Counted from the stretch's first letter, positions 13,333-26,860 are shown. The stretch: 64,000 nucleotides of DNA from Amaurobius ferox (GCA_951213105.1 OX578145.1:8771691-8835690), one strand, 5' to 3'. The notes: generated from the sequence alone by a model not told the origin. Numbers and translations: made by a program.

Positions 13333-13901
13333 CTTCCAATCAGAAAAATTTTCTTCAGTTTATATGATTCATTGTAAAAGTCTCTAATATACTCCTGAAA
13401 AGCTCACTCTTTCTTACTTGGGATAATTCATATACAGTATCGTCAAAAATCTGCCAAAAGTTTTCAAATCAGCAATTTCACTTAATTTAAAGAAATTTTT
13501 ATCAGTGAACGCAAACATTTTTATGAACATTTATCAAGATTTCTGATATAGTGTTGAAATCAAAAGATATTATATTATACAAAGTTTGCTAAAACTTCAT
13601 AATGTACTTTTCTCATAGTTTTTTTCACAGTAAAGGTTTTTTGTATTGACTATTCTACTATCATCGTTCTAAATAGTAATATGGGGATTAAATTTTGAAT
13701 AGTTCATGTTCTGATTATGCAAATTGCAAAAGAAAAAAAGAAAAATATAGCTAGTTCAAGTATTTTTTACTAATGTATTTACACTTAAAATTTCATGACA
13801 TGTGCATTCATTCTTCAGTTATCGAGTGAAAAATGTCACACATCTTTTGAAATGTGTTCAGGTAGGCTTAAAATGTATTTTTATATTCAAATCACAAATT
13901 T

Positions 13902-15238
13902 CATACCTGCCAACTTTTACGCATTTTAACTGCTCTTTACGCTTTTACGCATATATTGCTATATTTTACGCATTTCCGCATTTATTTGAATTTTTTAACA
14001 TTACTAGGAAATCGATCTCCGGCGAAATTCTCCGACTTTTTATTGTTTGAAATTTACCAATTAACGAGACATGGTATAATTCCTCGGAAACACCGATTTT
14101 GCAAAAATTAACGGAGATTTACGGCCGCGTGTAATGTCTCGATCGCTTATTTTATGAAAGTTATAAATATACTTCTTTAAAGGTTGTCTAATTCAGCATA
14201 AATCGCTAAAATGTTATTTTGTTCATTAATTTCGCATAAACACTGCGATTGCGCAATTCAGTTTGTTCTCATGAATCGCCGAGAGTACAATAGTATCTTT
14301 TTCCATCCATCACAATCTTCTAAATATTGCATTTTTGATTGACTAAACTAGCTTATTTTCATGTTTTAATTAATTATTACAGTTAATTTCTTAATTATTT
14401 TCGTATAAATAGTGCGATTACGCAATTCAGTTACATCGTGTGAATGGCCGAGTGTACGTTACTATCTTTTTCCATCCATCTCCATCATTTAAATGTTGCG
14501 TATTAGATCGACTACACTAGCTTATTTTCATATTCTGATTTATTACTAGGGTTAATTTCTTAATTATTTTCGCATAAACAGTGCGATTACGCAATTCAGT
14601 TACATCGTGTGAATTGCCAAGTGTACGTTAGTATCTTTTTCCATTCATCTCCATCATTTAAATGTTGCATATTAGATCGACTAAACTAGCTTATTTTCAT
14701 ATTATGGCAAATTATTAAAGTTAATTTTTTAATTATATTTGCATAATATAAATTTTTCTATTTAAAAAATGGGTATGAACTCTATTAAGGGATATTTTCC
14801 AAAAAGTGGTATTAAAGCAATGATTTAAGCAAATAATAAGGAAACAATTTTGGTAGGAATATAATTCAGTTCTATAATATTTATTTTTTATTTTTTAAAT
14901 TAAAGATCAATATTTATTACTCTCTTTAGTGAAAACCTGTGTTTTGCCAAACATAAATATTTGTTTTCATTATAAAGTAATTCTCACCGGATAAAACCTT
15001 TATATATTTTTTGTTTTATAATTTATTGTCCTGAAATTTTATAAAATTGGTGTTCTGAATTTTCATATTCTACCAGTAGTATGCCTTATATTTAATGCAG
15101 TATTTTTTTAATGCAGGTACTTGTACATTGTTAAATTCATTAGAAATGTCGTTTGTACGGGTAGTTTAAAAAAACACATTATAAATGTAATTCATGCAAA
15201 ATTTTACACATTTCAATTTTCCCAGGTTGGCAGGTATG
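13902..15238. mobile_element. TIR DNA transposon, 1.34 kb, non-autonomous
   Basis: The ends are exact inverted copies of CATACCTGCCAAC, flanked on both sides by AAATTT (13896-13901 and 15239-15244), a likely 6-bp target duplication. The subterminal regions are rich in TTTACGCA phrases. The inside carries three tandem 170-bp repeats. A CATACCTGCCAAC end resembles hAT-superfamily ends from memory, but the duplication length does not match the usual 8 bp. No transposase is seen, only a 19-codon frame beginning MGMNSIKGYF near 14769. Confidence 0.75.
14229..14735. repeat. three tandem repeats of about 170 bp
   Basis: Copies begin near 14229, 14400 and 14568. Each reads TTCGCATAAACAGTGCGATT, then ACGCAATTCAG, then TATCTTTTTCCAT, and ends CTAGCTTATTTTCAT. 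The second and third copies are closer to each other than to the first. The array is internal to the TIR element at 13902-15238. Confidence 0.85.
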
Positions 15239-16741
15239 AAATTTATGAAAAATTTCTGGTAAATATTTTTTCTGTGTGAGAAAGTAAGATTAGGTGACGA
15301 ATAGCACAGCTAAAGCTGAACTGCTTAAAAACACAAAAACAGTGTTTCCTATAGGTAGCCTCTGCTTGTGTATAATTTGTAATTCCATAAAAAGAAAATT
15401 TTAATGTTTGAGTGCATTTTATTCAGTCTCATAAAATTAAAAAATGAAAGGAAATTCGTTTCCAAATACAATTCTCCCCTTACAACAATTTTCCAATGTT
15501 GAAATAATTTATGCTGCAATGATTCATGAATGAGGATCCATGTCATGATAAAATATTTGCTTCATTAATCAATGATATCGAAATATTTTGATTTCAAACA
15601 CTGAATTGAAGTACTCTGTGACTCCCTTCAAACCCATGTAATGTTTGTACCAGCCAGTCTTAATTATGTGTGCTGTAGAGTATTTTTGTTAGATTTTTTA
15701 ACTTTTGTTTTTACGGAGCTTTTACCAGTTTTAATAGAATGTTATGACTCCTTCCACATTCAGTACCACTTCTAAAGAATGTTGGATTGAATAGTTATCT
15801 CATTTACATGCAAGGTGCTTTGAAATTTCATCGAGGAGACCAAAAGTAACTCTTAAGCTTTTCATTTTTGATCCAACCAAAGAATGGATGCAATTGAAAA
15901 TCTATTTTTGTGCATGCTTCTTTTGCATGATTTTTTTTTTCAAAATACCTGAAAGTCCAATTATAAATGTCTTTGGTTTACTGTTTTCTACTATGCATCT
16001 CAATTGTAAAAGCAATACTAGGCATGGTGATTTGAAGCTTTCATTTACTATGTAGTCTTTGGTGTTTAGATCGTTTTGATTTTTCTCTTTTCCTAGGGAA
16101 ATAGTCGATTGGGTTAATATGCAGTGATTATCACTTCTGTGGGTGTACCTTACTCGAATTATATTTTGTTGAATTGTAATCACTCACATGAACCCTTGTC
16201 TTTCACATGGCTTTGGAAAAAAAAAGAGGCACTTTTATATTAAAATGTGTGTTTTATGTTCAGAAAAAAAAAAATAAATGTTTTATTATTATTATTACTA
16301 TGTACTGGTATGTGTTTTATTTCTTAAAAATTGGATATTGATGAAATGGATTTAAAGCAACCAGTAGTCAACATCAAAGCTACATGTTCTTAAAATTCTC
16401 TTAAATTTTTCTTGCATATCGATAGTCTTCATACGAGGTTCCTCCAGAAAAGTCTGACTTTTTCTGAAATTTGACCTCTAGATCTTGCATATTAAAATAT
16501 ACTACCTTTCCCAATTGTTTAATTATCAAGAATAGAATTATCTTACTATTTTAGTGGAAGAAATTTGGAGAAATTGAATTGTAAAGGGATAGAGGATGTA
16601 CATTTTGAGAGTAAGGTTCTTCTAAATCTCCTGAACATATTATGACTTCCTACTGCACTTCTAAACACATCCCAAATCATTTGAGAACTTTTTTTTGTAC
16701 AATCAGTCATTGTGCAAGGCATGTATGCAGCATTAGCAGAC

Positions 16742-16775
16742 TATCAAATAAAGTCTGGATAGACTTTATTTGATA
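16742..16775. repeat. perfect 15-bp stem, 4-nt loop hairpin
   Basis: TATCAAATAAAGTCT and AGACTTTATTTGATA are exact reverse complements separated by GGAT. The hairpin is intronic. There is no U-tract or gene context to suggest a terminator or a microRNA. Confidence 0.85.
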
Positions 16776-17309
16776 TCCATGCAAAAGAATCCATATGAGT
16801 TTAAACTGGTGACTATTATTAATCTTATTCTAGGTGAAGAGAATCATGGTCAATGAAACTCATTTATCGATAATTTACTGTTATTAATGCTATTCTTAAT
16901 TATTGAATAAATGTCTTATTTTGCAATTGAATTGGCCCAAATCAAATAGATAAGAACGTCATTAACATTCTGTATTTTTTATTTCTCTCTGGGCTTTAAT
17001 GGCCTTTCTATGCTAAAATGAATGCTGCTGAACCTATTGAGTTTTGTATTTAGCTACTCATTTTGAAATTGAAGTTTATCCCCCAATGTATTTAAATAAT
17101 ATATATTTTAATTGAAAAAGGTGAAATCAGGATAATGAACAGTGTCATGTAAAGTAAGTTTTTATTTCCTATTTAAAGTTTGCATGAAAAATACTTGGTT
17201 GCTTTAAATGGATGACATTTTCTCAACCGAAGCCATTTTTGTGTTTCGGTTTTTCTGTAAAGCAAAAAATTATGCTGAGTTGATGTTCTACTGCTGTTTC
17301 CCATCCAAG

Positions 17310-17378
17310 GTGATTGGAGGAGAGTTGCAAGATCGCTTGATTCCAGTTCCATACAGCAAGAGTGCCACCGATCAAGCT
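17310..17378 (+). CDS. PMCA calcium pump, 69-nt alternative cassette exon
   Basis: This internal exon encodes 23 residues, VIGGELQDRLIPVPYSKSAT followed by DQA. It has an acceptor CCCATCCAAG at 17300-17309 and a donor GTAAGCC at 17379. The length is a multiple of three and the frame runs directly into the next exon (IRVVNAFRS). It therefore inserts 23 residues ahead of the second half of the calmodulin-binding helix without changing frame. This fits the splice-site-C region of PMCA genes, where alternative exons change calmodulin affinity. The sequence resembles an insert I recall from insect PMCA isoforms, but this was not checked. The open frame continues upstream to 17208 and past the donor by chance. 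Confidence 0.8.
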
Positions 17379-20300
17379 GTAAGCCTATTTGATATTATTT
17401 TCCTTCTGCCGCTTTCTATCTTTTCTATATTTAAAACAGTACTAATTGAAATTTTATTCTTTTATAAGGTAGGCGTATTCACTTTCAGAATGAATCATTC
17501 AACATACTACCTTGGGGGATTTCTGAATTAAAATCATATCCCTAATTTAATGTGTTTCAGATTTCACCTTTGCATTTAACTGCTGAATAATTTGTGATTT
17601 TTATATTCTATGAATGTTTCGTAACCCAATTACATTGCAGTGTGGAATGAGTTAATCAGACATTAAGATCTTCCTACACTACCTATTTTGTAGGGATAAT
17701 GAGAACAAAATCATTACACATGGAAAGATTCTAATTCTTGACAACACTATTTTGACCAGAAATGAATATTACACTGTGCCAAGAACTCGAACTATTAGCC
17801 ATTCCATCTCCACCTTTTGATCAGAGTGAAGGGTGGCTCAAAAACTGTATAGAGTCTGTTTTTCATAATTTAGCTGCTTTATCATCTGCCTCTTCCTGAT
17901 AAGTGGTTAAAGCTATGATGTCAATTGTTGAAGGAATGGCTAACGTTGCAGTTCTTTTGATTTTAGGATGTCACCATTCTCTACTCCAGTTGTGAGAGGG
18001 CATCAATTTGCAAGCAAAATGCAATCTATTTATCCTGGAGGAGGAAAAGAAAGAATAAACTAGATAAATTTTATAAAAATTCAAAATTTGTGTCCTTTAC
18101 TTTCTGTTGGATGCACAATGCTTTAGCGGTTAGTAATAAGCACCAGTTTATTGTAGAAAAATACTTTTGCCCACCATGTTATCAATATATTGTTGATTTT
18201 GATATTTAAATTAGCTTATGCATGCCCTGAATATTTCTGAACTTCCCTATTATTGATATGTATTGGGCAGCAACCCCTCTGGTATGTTTTGAAATGATTC
18301 ATTCTTGATAGTGCTTTCTTTTAATTACTGTTGTATGAGGATTTTATAAATGGGTCAGTTATATCTCTGGAAAGGTAATCCAAGATTTTTTCCAAGACTT
18401 TAAACTAAAGTTTTTAAAGAAAACATTTGCTTAAAGTCTTGAATCAAAACGTGCTATTGTGCTGAGGTTTGTTTCTCAGCAAAGCAATTAAAATATCGAC
18501 AAAAATTACTAATTTATTAAAAGTAAGGTTTCAGTTTACTTTTTCAATTTAAGTTTCTTGCTTCAATTTGTTGAATGGTTATCTAAATATTCATAAACTG
18601 TACGGTTTTAGTGTAAAAGAGTTTCATCTAAAACATTTTAGAAACTTTTGAGAATGTCTCATTAAAATCTTCGAAAAATGCATATAAAATTTCAATAACA
18701 ATTATGACTTTAGAAGCGTTTAAGTCCAGTCAATTGTTGTTAATATGTTTCTTTTGCATTTTCCTCAAACATATCCCCTTTTTCTGTACTTTCTCTTCTG
18801 ATGATTGTCCTTTGTATATATATATATATAGCACGATTTAGGAAAAGTGTTTGTTATTTTTATCACAGGGAGACTTACCATTTTCCCATGTATTTTCAAT
18901 TTTGTGTAAAAGCAGTTAGTGCTTTTTAAACTTTTTCTTTTTGCATTGTATTTTACCTAAGTCTATTAGTATTGCTAATGCACAATCTTGCATTACTGAT
19001 TTTGCTTGTATGACAATGTTTCATGTGTAGTGGAACTCGATCGTGATCCATTGTAGATTTGAGTTTTATATCCCCTCCTAGGGCTTGTAAAATATATAGT
19101 AATATCAGAGATTTTTCTGGACTCTGTTTTTTAACTACTTTCCAACTATAATATTTATAAATATGCTAGAGTTTTTCAAAGAAATTTATGGATGCACTAC
19201 ACCCATAAGAAACACATTATCAAATATATATTAACATTATTAAATGTTTTTATTTTTATCACTAATAGAGTGATTATTGTTGTAAACGGCAAATTTTTTA
19301 TCTATAAAAATGGGTAAACACCTTTGTTAAATTCAAGAAGCATAAGCATAAACTAGAGGATTGGGGAAACCCCGAGATTTTCCTTATGAAATAAGATTAC
19401 TAAATGTTACTAATTTGACAAAATCTTGTTTTATAGCTAAACTATATACATATTTTGGAATTTTTTTTATCTGTGTTCATATCTATATAATATGTGTAAT
19501 TTGCTACCCAAATTGAGTTCAAATCTCTTCTGTTGCATTTGTGATTACGAATTTGACACTCACCCACAGTCCGACAAAAGTCCTTTTTGACATCTAGAGT
19601 CCTTACTAATATAGAAGAACCCTTGTGATTAAATCATGATCATCATATCATGCTTTATTTTGGTTACATCAGTTAAAGTAAAATGGTTTGCTTAATTTAC
19701 TGCTCCTCTAGCTCTCCGCACGAGGAAAGTAAATGTTTTATTTTTTTTTAAATTTCATTTTTTCTGTGAATACTGAGCAAAAGAGAGTCTTCAATAATAT
19801 GAAAATCATTTGCCGTTATTAATCTTACTTCAATTTCAAAATATTGTGTGAATTTAGTTCATAACACAAATTGGATGCAAACAATTTGCGTAAACTGGCA
19901 GTAGCAATAAAGTATAAGGAAATTTTTACTAACTTAATGTATAAAATAAAATTTGTAATAATAGTACTAGGCAATAAAACACAGACGATACATAAATTCC
20001 AATAAAGCACAGATAAAATATAAATGTCAGTTCTATAGCTAATAAAACAATTGACATGTTATATTTGTTCTTATCTTTGTAAGCTTTGGAAAGGATAGCC
20101 ACATGGCCATTTTTAAATACCCTGAAATAATAGTTAAAAGTTTCTAGTTTTTTTTCTGAAGTGTCTAGGTAGTCTAGTTTAAAGAGCATGTGTCTCGAGA
20201 TCCTTTCTTGAGTAAGATTTCATAATGTACCTCAAACCCATGTTTCATTCAAAAGATAGCTATCCAACCATGCTAATGGGTCATCTTTGTGTTCCACTCT

Positions 20301-23300
20301 AATTGTACATCAAAGTGGGAGGAGCCTGTTATCTTTGGTTGATAAAAACTGTTTTGTTACTCTGAAACAAACTATTCTTAAATGAGGTGGAACGTTTTTA
20401 TTGTTATATGATATTCAGAAATATTTTTAATGATTGCATCTTTTTTTATAAAGAGTTCTATTTGTGTCGCTAATGATTGTAACGAACAAATGAAATCAGA
20501 CATACAGGTCAACAGGATTCATTTGTCAGTAGAATCCCATGTAGCTGTCTTTATACTGCCTACGGGTGACCAGTTGTGCAATCTGCCACTGGTATTAATG
20601 AATTTAAAAATTACATTGATAATTAAGATAATTTATTAAGTATGATGAAATATATCATTCTTTAATGACATTTCCATTTGATTGAACTTCCCATAATTGC
20701 TTCGAGAATGTTTCAGTAGATAACCTCCAAAGATAATGGGCCATCCCCATGGCTACGCTTTGTAAAGTGTTCTAATTTAGTCCTTTTAGATCCTTCTGCC
20801 TTGCTATGCTATTCTGGGTTCCCTTTTTTTATGTGTATTTGCATTTTGTACATTTTTTTTTCTGTCTGTAATATTTTTTTTCTGAAACTCTAATTTATGT
20901 TTGTAGTGCTGTAAAGTGTACCATTCTATGCTTATAGTGTTAAATATGCTTGTCTACTATGCTTTTGTTCTGTCAAATCTTTGTGGTGATCTTTGCTTAT
21001 TTGAATTGTATTCCAACTGGAATTTCTTTTGCTGCATATCTATATTTTAGAAACAAAGCTAAGTTAAATTGTGTATTGAAGTGCATCAGATACAGGGCAA
21101 GTATCCATTATGCTGTGTTTAATTTTAGTTTATTCTTTCCTATTTAGTGAATGCCTTTCAGTATACTCTACCTATTTATGTTTCTGAATACTCTATAATT
21201 TTTATATTTGGCTACTTTTATATAACATTTCACTTTTTGCTAAAACTCACTTTATTTTACAACACCCACATCACTTTTGAATTGACCCACATACAATAGA
21301 AAATTCCATGTAATATATTTTTTGTTGACTTATGATAGTAAATTATGTAGCATATTGGGTGACATTTCAGAAATTATGAATTTGCTTAATGCATTTTAGT
21401 TTCATTGCCGTTTCCCGCATTCACCCTCACCTTGCTTCTTTACAAATGGATGGAGGCACATTCAGAAATGTTCATAATGCTGATTAATTCACTGGGAATG
21501 AATTCTGGCTATGTATTTATTAGCAGGTCTCCTTTTTCAAATTCAATTACACCATAAATAAGATCTTTTAGATAAAAAAAAATGTAAACTAATGTACTTT
21601 TCCTCCTGAGGAATATGCTGAAAGTTTTTAAAATATTTTAGTTTCAGTTGATGTATTTACGCCTTGTAATGAATAACTGAGAACTTGCATACTAAATTTA
21701 TATTTTTCAGTTATACATAATTATTAGCTTAAAATAAAAGCTGTGTGTGTTTTAATTATACTGGGCTGCTTTGTTTAGTCCAGTGGAAAATTTCGGGTTT
21801 AGTGCTGCATCTAGTGCTTTATTTATGTCTTGTCTTTGGAGCATGTTGAACTTTTCTGTGTAGACTGCTTCTGTGTACTTGTATTGTGTCTAGATTGCAA
21901 ATTTTAGCTGCTTTCGTCATCAGAATTACACAATTCAGCTGATTCAAATATTCCCTAAAGCAGCAGGGTAGGTGGGCTTAAGAACTTATTTCCTATCCAG
22001 TTCAGAATCTTCTGAAAAATAAAAAAAAATCATTGATTTAAATAGACTTTAGTTAACATTATTTGAGATATACAGGGTGTCCCAAAAAGATTGAAACATG
22101 CTTTAATTCTTTATTTGTTGGAGATGAGTGGACAATGTAAATTGCAAAAATGTTGAAAGTAAGGTAGGAAATAAGACTATGTTAATGAAATAGTCCCCCC
22201 CCCCCCCCATTAATTTTCAAAAAGTTACACTTTTTAAATTTTTATACGACCCCCTTAGACAAATTTGGCCAATCAGAAAATTTTTATTTTTAATGCAACA
22301 AAATCATTAAAAAACCCTGCATATCTGTATCTGTAAAATCAACTGAATTATGATAAAGGAAAAAATCTGACTTATGCCACTTTTCCATGCCACATGAAAG
22401 GCTGTTTCATCAGTGAAAATAGGGATCATAAACAAATTGACGATGGAAATTGTTTAGATCAAAAATACGTTAATATGTGTCAAAATTTTTTATCCCAAAT
22501 GCATCTAAATAAATTTTTATTCTTCTTTATTTTGGTATAATATTAAAAAAAAGTTTTGTTGTATTGAATAGAAATAATACTGGGAATAAATCGTCTGCAT
22601 TTCATTCTTCACTTTTTTAAAATTATTTTACTATAAACATTTGAAATGGCTAAATTAGAGTTAAAGGAAAGAAAAAATCATCTGTGAGTTCTATTCTTTG
22701 TTTTGAAAAATTATGTTAAATTTTAAAATCAAATACATACTTGCATTTATTTACTTATTTATTTTAATTGTTTCAGATAAAAATAACATGTCTCAATGTG
22801 AAAAGTACTTAAGAATCCATGATTGCATCGTGAGCCTACGCGGAATTCGCAAAAATGTCTCCTATGTATTATCATCCAGTTTTATCTTTTTTGTTATATG
22901 TCACAAATTTACATTTCTAATTTGATGTATGGTCCCCATTCACAATGTTCAATTTTCAATTAAATATAACTCGCTCAATTTTAAAGATACAGATATGCAG
23001 GTTTTTTTAATGATCTTGTTGCATTAAAAAGTGTAACTTTTTGAAAATGAATGGGATGACTATTTCATTAATGTAGTCTTATTTCCTACCTTACTTTCAA
23101 CATTTCTTCAATTTATATTGCCCACTTATCTCTTAACAGGTAAAGAATTAAAAAGTGTTTCAATCTTTTTGGAACACCCTGCATAGGAGCTTAGTTCTTG
23201 CGAGGTCTGTGATCATCCCCCAAAATTCCAAAAAAATTTCCTTATGCCTCTTCAAAGTAAATTAACGTTATGTTACTGTTCCTTTCATCTGTTAAATATA

Positions 23301-26121
23301 AGCAAGTTGGAAACTTCGTAGCAAGAATTTAGTATGTGATTTCATAATCAAATGCACTGAAATTAATTTTATATAATTAATTATAGGTTATGTATTAGTT
23401 TTGGATAGTTTGTTAAACTTGATAAAACTTTTTCATTGTATTTTTTTTTTGCAAGGGCTCCAATGATTAGAATCTGAATCTTCTGAATTTTGTCGTGTTC
23501 CTTTAAATTTGTGCTTTATCTGCACTCAAGTGACTTGGCTCGCATTGTGAGCGACAGAAAAAAAAAATATATTGCTGAAAATATGGCTAGAAAGTTATTA
23601 TAAGCAAAATTGTTTATTGAAAGGCGACTTGTCTTTCCTTGCACAGTTTGTTGCAGTGACAGTATCCTAAATTTCTCTTCTGTATAAAAAATATATAAGG
23701 CAAGAGATAAGGTAATTTGGTGATACTTTTGAATGTTTTGCTGTAAAATGAAATATCTGTAAAACATCATAATGCATGAATAGGATGTACAATGTCAAAT
23801 TTGAATAGGATGTTCAGTGTCATTGCCATAATTTAGGAGGGTGAAAAAGATAAGATTCCTATTAATTTATTTGGAAGTGCTTAAGGGGATGGGTAATTTG
23901 GGTGATAAGATGTTTAGGTGATATGGGTGTGTAAGTTGGTTGCAGTCTGAAAAATTAAATTAAATGTGTGAATTGGTCAAACACAAGACCCATTATTATT
24001 GTTAACCGTGCAGTTACATGTCTGCATCATAATGCTCAGTTATCTATCTCGCATATAAAATGTTACAGCATGACCTAAGAATTTATAATTCTGGTATTTT
24101 TCTTGAAATCTTTTTGAGCAAAATGTGTACTGAATTCCCAGTTTCATTCCCGGTTTCGTTAGAAATACATGCATAATCTAAAATGCCATGAAAATCGATT
24201 CTATTTAGTTTTCAGTGGCATGTTTATTCATATTATAGTAAGATATTATCGAGAAGAGTTTATGTTACCAAAATGCTTTTTTATTATTATTATTTACTTT
24301 TATATATAAAAGTATTCTCCATAGGGGCAGCTATTTTAGTCATTTCCTTATCTTACAGTTCATTCTGATGAAGTTTTAAAATAAAATTTTATATTACAAC
24401 TAGAACAAAATACCCGGGTTTTAAATAAGCACTGGCCTTATAAATAATTCAGATACAGACAATACCACTTAATTTTTTAAAATGCTTGTTTTGAAGAAAA
24501 ATTATTTTCACTCTCTAGTTTTTTCATGCACACAAAAATTGTACAACACAATTTAATAATGGTCTGCTTGCTGAATATTTAAAGTATGAGATAGATCTCC
24601 ATAGCAATGAATATGCCCCAATATGTAACATCATGAACATGAGAGAACTTCTTTCGAGGCGAGCATTTGAATGAAGAAACCCAGTATTTATGCATCCTCT
24701 TTAAAATTTGTAAAAAATTCGAAAAGAGTAATAAACAAACATTTTTTTTATTAAAATGCTAAGATTCCATATTCACATAAAGAATTAGAATTGTGTGAAT
24801 CTTTAATTCATCATTATAAAAATAAAATTATTTTCTACACACATTTTAATGTATATTAAAAAGAAAAATTAAAATTCTTATTATGAAGGAATTATCTAAC
24901 CGATTCGGTTCAAAGTTTATTGGGAAAAAAGAGCTCTTTGATCTTTCCAATGGTGCTAAGATAACACTTTAATGTTCTTGATTGCTAAGGAACTGATTTT
25001 TGTAAAGATCACTCAAAACTGCGCTTCATAGTTAAAAAATTGATTTGAATTAGAAAAAACCCACTCCAAGGTGTTCTTTCATAAACTATCACTGTATTTA
25101 ATTTCGTAACTGTGATTCGCTTAGATTTTCTTCTACTCTACTAACAGATAAACATGCATCTTCTTTTTATCATTATTAAAAGGTGGTATTGGTAAGTTAG
25201 TGATACAAATAAGTTCTTATATTTTACTTCATTTTAGGTAAATATTAAAGTGTACATCTATTTTTCTCATAAGTACTGATGAATATCATCATTATTTTCC
25301 TTTCGAATTCATATGTACTGCATAAATATGTAACTAAAAATTTGTTGTTTAATTTTCTAAAATTTATGTAATATTCATAAGGTTTCAAGTCAAAATACAA
25401 AACTTTAATGCAAAAGGCGTGAAAACAGATTGAGTTTTAAAAAGATATCATACTTTCGCAATTTCAAAGATTCAGTTTCATTAAATTAGACCAATCATTG
25501 GAAAATCTCAAAAGACTGCTACTATGAAATATTCCAATTTGTTCTAAGTAAATAATGCTCCAGTAGTCAAAATGCTATTTTAAGTTGAAAGAGTACACTT
25601 TACGTTATATGTTGACAAATTTTAATACTTTCAGATAGAAAAGTATGTTGGTCATATGATTTTAAAAACTTTTACTAACTTATCAATATCACCGAAATAC
25701 CTTACTAATTCAATGGCATGCGAAGCTGTTATTGTAACTTTGTATATCAACTGAGCAATAAACAAAATTGGACTCACTCATATTTAAAAAATTGTTTCTT
25801 TAAGTTTGGAGTACACCAAATGCAGTAAAACTATTTTATATAAAAAAACACTTATTTTTTTTCAGTTCAAAATATTTCAACCTGTACTGTAACCATAAAA
25901 ACCTTCATCAGAGGGCAGTGAAAACTAACACCTTTGCTGATATTCCAAAAATATTTTATTTTGAGAATTTTATTTTTATTGAATTTAACAACCAATAATG
26001 CTTTTCATTGTATAAAATTTTTCCTGCTTAAAATACTTTTGCAGCATTTGATATATGCCCAGCCTTAAGTTTTTAATATTAATTCATCATCATTCACTTA
26101 TTATTATTTTTTTTTTTTCAG
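17379..26121 (+). other. PMCA intron before terminal exon B
   Basis: AT-rich intron with no recognised exon. The only element I can delimit is a mariner-like long-TIR element at 22073-23181. Short open frames here lack splice sites, composition or motifs that would support coding. Confidence 0.6.
22073..23181. mobile_element. non-autonomous mariner-like element with about 250-300 bp inverted ends
   Basis: The left end reads TA then CAGGGTGTCCCAAAAAGATT. The right end, on the minus strand, reads CAGGGTGTTCCAAAAAGATT. The inverted similarity runs inward to about 22375 and back from about 22940, including TGCATATCTGTATCT near 22318 and its complement near 22990. The left arm carries about 60 extra bp. 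The central 560 bp show no transposase. CAGGGTG ends at a TA site are typical of mariner elements. Confidence 0.8.
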
Positions 26122-26331
26122 ATCCGAGTGGTCAATGCTTTCCGGAGCGGTCTGAACAATCCCTCTTCTTCTAGCTCATCCTTCCCTAAGCGATCCTCCA
26201 CCCTTAGCGGCCTTTCCTCCGCTACTGCCTCTAAGAACAATTCACCCGATTCACCGGATAATGAGCCATGTTGCTCATCACCCCGGAACACGGAGATGGA
26301 CTCTGGGCAGACGGTCGAAACGGCAGTCTAG
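26122..26331 (+). CDS. PMCA calcium pump, alternative terminal coding exon B (ends ETAV)
   Basis: The exon follows a long pyrimidine tract and acceptor (TTTTTTTTTCAG). It encodes 69 residues starting IRVVNAFRSGLNNPSSSSSS and ending GQTVETAV before TAG. IRVVNAFRS matches the vertebrate PMCA calmodulin-binding segment almost exactly. ETAV is a class I PDZ ligand. The exon joins in phase 0 either to the 23-residue cassette at 17310-17378 or directly to the upstream constitutive exon. The exon is notably richer in G and C than the flanking intron. It is an alternative to terminal exon A, giving a shorter tail with a different Ser-rich linker. Confidence 0.88.
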   Translation: MRVVNAFRSGLNNPSSSSSSFPKRSSTLSGLSSATASKNNSPDSPDNEPCCSSPRNTEMDSGQTVETAV

Positions 26332-26860
26332 AGTGAAGAACGAACAGTGCTTCAACAAACAGGACTCTACAATGTACTCAACGCCTGAAAGCAGTTTCTC
26401 TCCAGAAGCTGGGTTAGCCCAGGTCGAGTTCGCAGATGCGGTTCATGATTTGGTGAATAATCTGTTCTCAAACTTCGTCAGAGATCCAGATTAAGGGAGG
26501 GGCTACAAAGGCTGTAGTTCAGGATCCCACAATGAAGAGGGGCCCTGGGTTGAGGCCACATCCTACCAAGTAGTTACCAGGTGGGGAGGGGGCAATCATT
26601 CTATGACCAAGCCCTCTGCAAACTTCAATTCAATTGTGTCTGACAACTTTGCGAAGTAGGCAATTTCGCAACTTGCTTTAACTTGCTAAATTATCAACAA
26701 ACTGGGTCCTGCAAGTTAGATCATTTATTAATTTAAAAATGGCAAATTTCAAGTATTTTATTCTGCCTTCTCTCAAAACTACCATCAATTTATATCCATA
26801 TATTGAAATATGTCAAATGTATTTTTCATTAAAGAAAATATAACATTTGTACATGTTAAT
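26332..26860 (+). other. probable 3' UTR of PMCA isoform B
   Basis: Follows the TAG of terminal exon B. An ATTAAA poly(A)-type signal lies at 26828-26833, about 500 nt after the stop. The UTR could extend further. Confidence 0.45.

Larger units (their letters stand above)
5801..17309 (+). other. PMCA intron between terminal exon A and the cassette exon
   Basis: AT-rich sequence with no recognisable exon. It holds a pogo/Tigger-like element (6247-7107) carrying a 57-bp insertion, a second pogo-like element (8552-9233), a hAT-like element (12635-13047), a 31-bp tandem triplet (13239-13332), a TIR element with internal 170-bp repeats (13902-15238), and a perfect hairpin at 16742-16775. Open frames here are short and lack coding character. 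Confidence 0.6.

Noticed and set aside
16430..16480. ACGAGGTTCCTCCAGAAAAG as a mariner terminal end
   Set aside because: Resembles mariner ends, but I could not find a partner inverted end nearby, so no element is called.
16742..16775. Perfect hairpin as a possible microRNA or terminator
   Set aside because: The stem is only 15 bp with a 4-nt loop, too short for a microRNA precursor, and there is no gene end next to it.
17208..17531. Continuous 107-codon frame around the PMCA cassette
   Set aside because: Only the 23 codons between acceptor and donor match PMCA; flanking codons are AT-rich intron.
26261..26494. 77-codon frame overlapping PMCA terminal exon B
   Set aside because: Out of frame with the calmodulin-helix reading; the PMCA frame ends properly at ETAV then TAG.
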